The translations under genes and the position numbers were made by a program. Source: Cylindrobasidium torrendii FP15055 ss-10 (lineage: Eukaryota; Basidiomycota; Agaricomycetes; Agaricales; Physalacriaceae). From it: 43,267 nucleotides of DNA. Positions within the stretch are counted from its first letter, which is position 1. Each line of letters starts with the position of its first letter. This document shows positions 41,705 to 43,267 of this stretch, one piece after another. The stretch lies in assembly GCA_000934385.1 (NCBI GenBank), contig KN880640.1, forward strand, positions 1-43,267. The letters are read 5' to 3'. Under the pieces are notes generated by a model that did not search any database, had not been told where the DNA came from, and was given only the letters and a program-made list of their open reading frames with translations.

Positions 41705-42112
41705 GGTGGTTTTTGGTTCAGTTGAGATTCAATTGTCCGATTTCATTATCCTAGAGAACGCGAACGGGCTGTCTTCGATCGCGTCCTAACCCTACAAACC
41801 AGCTGCTCAGAGCTGCTCAAAGCTTCCTCCTCCTCTAAGCGGCGACTACAAGCCAAACGCAAGCGTGAATATTTCAATGTCATCAAGAGTTATATTCCTT
41901 TCGTTCATCAGTTTGAGTTGTTCGCGAAACAAGTAAAGATTTAGAATGATAGCTGCTCGACGACTAAATGTTATGGGCTTACAGGCCCCAGGGTTTGCAT
42001 TATAAAGATGAAAGATTTAGCGTCGTATCTGAGTTTCAGTTGTGTACAGTAGTCGCGGGGAACAGTCAATCAAGCTGTGTCTTCCACACATAATCTCTCC
42101 CTTTCTCCAAGC
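41705..42112. other. Spacer between the tandem 170-aa genes
   Basis: Contains the third telomere-like word (41777-41795) and, from about 42010, the 3' flank shared with copy 1. Otherwise nothing is recognised. Confidence 0.45.
41777..41795 (+). repeat. Shared telomere-like word, copy 3
   Basis: GATCGCGTCCTAACCCTAC. The same core as at 22724 and 40852, here just upstream (5') of the minus-strand gene at 41704. Confidence 0.6.
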
Positions 42113-42682
42113 CTAGTACGTTGATTGAGTCCTGCAGTTATTGCGCAAGAAGAAGAAAAACGGACCATTTTCTGCGAGAAACGCTCTCAGCTTCTCCTCA
42201 AACTCGCCCTCTACAAACTTTGGCATCTCATCCTCCGACATCCCGAGATATCCGCCCCTCAGAAACTGACCTATAGCGCATCAGCGTCGTCGCAATATCG
42301 ACTATGTATCTGAAAGGTTCGGCTAACCTTGGGTGCAAATGAGAAGCTTGAAGAATAGGTGATTTTCGCCCGTCAGAGCCACCTCGATAATCCAATCCTT
42401 ATCCTTCTTCTCAAGGTGCTTGAAGAACGGATACAAAATGTCCTCTATGCCTGGACAGTCCAAATGCGGCAGAAGGTCCCAGAACAAGGGATGGTAGAGG
42501 GACTGAAAGAGCTTGTTTACAACATCCACCGACTCGATGACATATCCTGCGCGGCAGATTTGACGAGGGAAGCGGCGCTTGAGCTCAGCTTTAGAATAGA
42601 GAGATAGGTCTCGCTTGTTAGGGTTCACAGACTCGTCGCCTTTGTAGTCGATGACGATGACTTTTTCTGCCCGGCGGCGCAT
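42113..42682 (-). CDS. Unrecognised 170-aa protein, tandem copy 2
   Basis: Two exons (42682-42328, about 42270-42113) give 170 residues. The protein matches copy 1 almost everywhere up to FLAENG, then diverges. The frame is open a further 27 codons upstream, but conservation with copy 1 begins at the ATG at 42682, where copy 1 has an in-frame stop upstream, so that start is used. The intron donor is GTTAGC here and GTAAGC in copy 1. The function is unknown; the high identity indicates a recent duplication of about 0.7 kb including 3' flank and proximal promoter. Confidence 0.65.
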
Positions 42683-43267
42683 GGTGGTCTTTGGTATAGT
42701 TGAGATTGAATTGTCCGGTTTCAATCGCCGGTCCCGAAGCTGCTTAGGCAAACTGCGGAACACTTCAAGTTACTCAAGAGTCAAACTTACTAGAGGGCTC
42801 GGCGGCGAATCTGAAGCGCGTGTCCGACTACTCTTCATCGGAAGTGCCGCATGCAGTGGAGAGTACGTCCCCATCGAAGGGATGCTCAGGCGTGTTATGG
42901 AATGACTACAATATCTATATATCTATGGCACTCAATCCTGGAAAAAAATCATGCGCAACTTTACAAGTGTGTCTCACATAAACATATGATATGAGCGCAA
43001 CTTTCATAGGTATTGCGGCAGTATTTGGGTTTGTTTTCATAGTGTTTCCTCAAATAGTTTCACAAAAAGGTAGCAAATGCGCAACTTGAACCCGGTATGC
43101 ATCTGCAAAACTTCTGTGTAGCCCTTGCGAAACTATCCCGCGACCTTCGCGAACCTGCCAACACCGTTTTGTGTATAAGTACAAGATAACACGGTCAAAG
43201 TTGCGCGAACGATGCCGCGGTACGGCTTGTAACCCTAAGGACGTTTATTGACTAAGGTTATCAACTT
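42683..43267. other. Right end of window with repeated GCGCAACTT words
   Basis: No gene is supported. GCGCAACTT occurs at 42953, 42995 and 43079, and as its reverse complement AAGTTGCGC at 43198-43206. Such spacing of one word in about 250 bases suggests a subterminal repeat region of another element running off the window. Confidence 0.45.

Overview
The window is nuclear DNA of a filamentous basidiomycete, most likely an Agaricomycete. Genes are split by many short GT-AG introns (about 45-70 nt, often phase 1). The protein families fit as well: SC15-like secreted proteins, a GMC oxidoreductase, interferon-6-16/ISG12-like proteins, a Plavaka-type transposase and a TET/JBP-like dioxygenase. 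Most genes had to be rebuilt by hand from several exons. The models below keep frame across every junction, and the total coding length was checked to be a multiple of three for all intact genes. No tRNA, rRNA or CRISPR array was seen.

Region 1 (0.5-16.8 kb) is an interleaved paralogue cluster. Three copies of an SC15-like secreted hydrophobic protein (511, 2699, 16055) share exon structure, TATA box and an upstream promoter block. Five copies of an ISG12-like membrane protein (3864, 5118, 6669 minus strand, 11380, 14661) start with the same 4-nt exon (ATG+G) and end in a C-terminal Cys/His module that may bind zinc. One copy has lost part of the ISG12 core, one has two in-frame TAGs, one has a long extra N-terminus and one has a glycine-rich linker. 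Between them lie a 21-exon GMC oxidoreductase with 8-nt and 12-nt exons, and an unrecognised 240-aa gene with a GC-AG intron.

Region 2 (17.7-22.8 kb and 37.2-40.9 kb) holds an unrecognised Ser/Pro-rich protein and a three-member family of about 200-aa proteins (20136, 37181, 38362). The third is broken by an 11-bp tandem duplication. Two members are each followed at the same spacing by a diverged 1.3-1.5 kb segment ending in a telomere-like motif, so they are old tandem units.

Region 3 (about 23.0-37.2 kb) lies between those units and looks like one large DNA transposon of about 14 kb. Both ends carry dense subterminal TATAAG/GATAAG repeats and an inverted GTCGGACAA word. Inside are an apparently intact 13-exon Plavaka-type transposase, a TET/JBP-like Fe(II)/2-oxoglutarate dioxygenase, a 785-aa nuclear-looking protein, two small unrecognised genes and a decayed copy of the host Rab geranylgeranyltransferase alpha subunit gene. 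A self-mobilising element that carries a candidate DNA-demodification enzyme and captured host sequence is the most interesting object here.

Region 4 (41-43.3 kb) is a recent tandem duplication of an unrecognised 170-aa gene. It is followed by a short region with four copies of a GCGCAACTT word, possibly the edge of another element.
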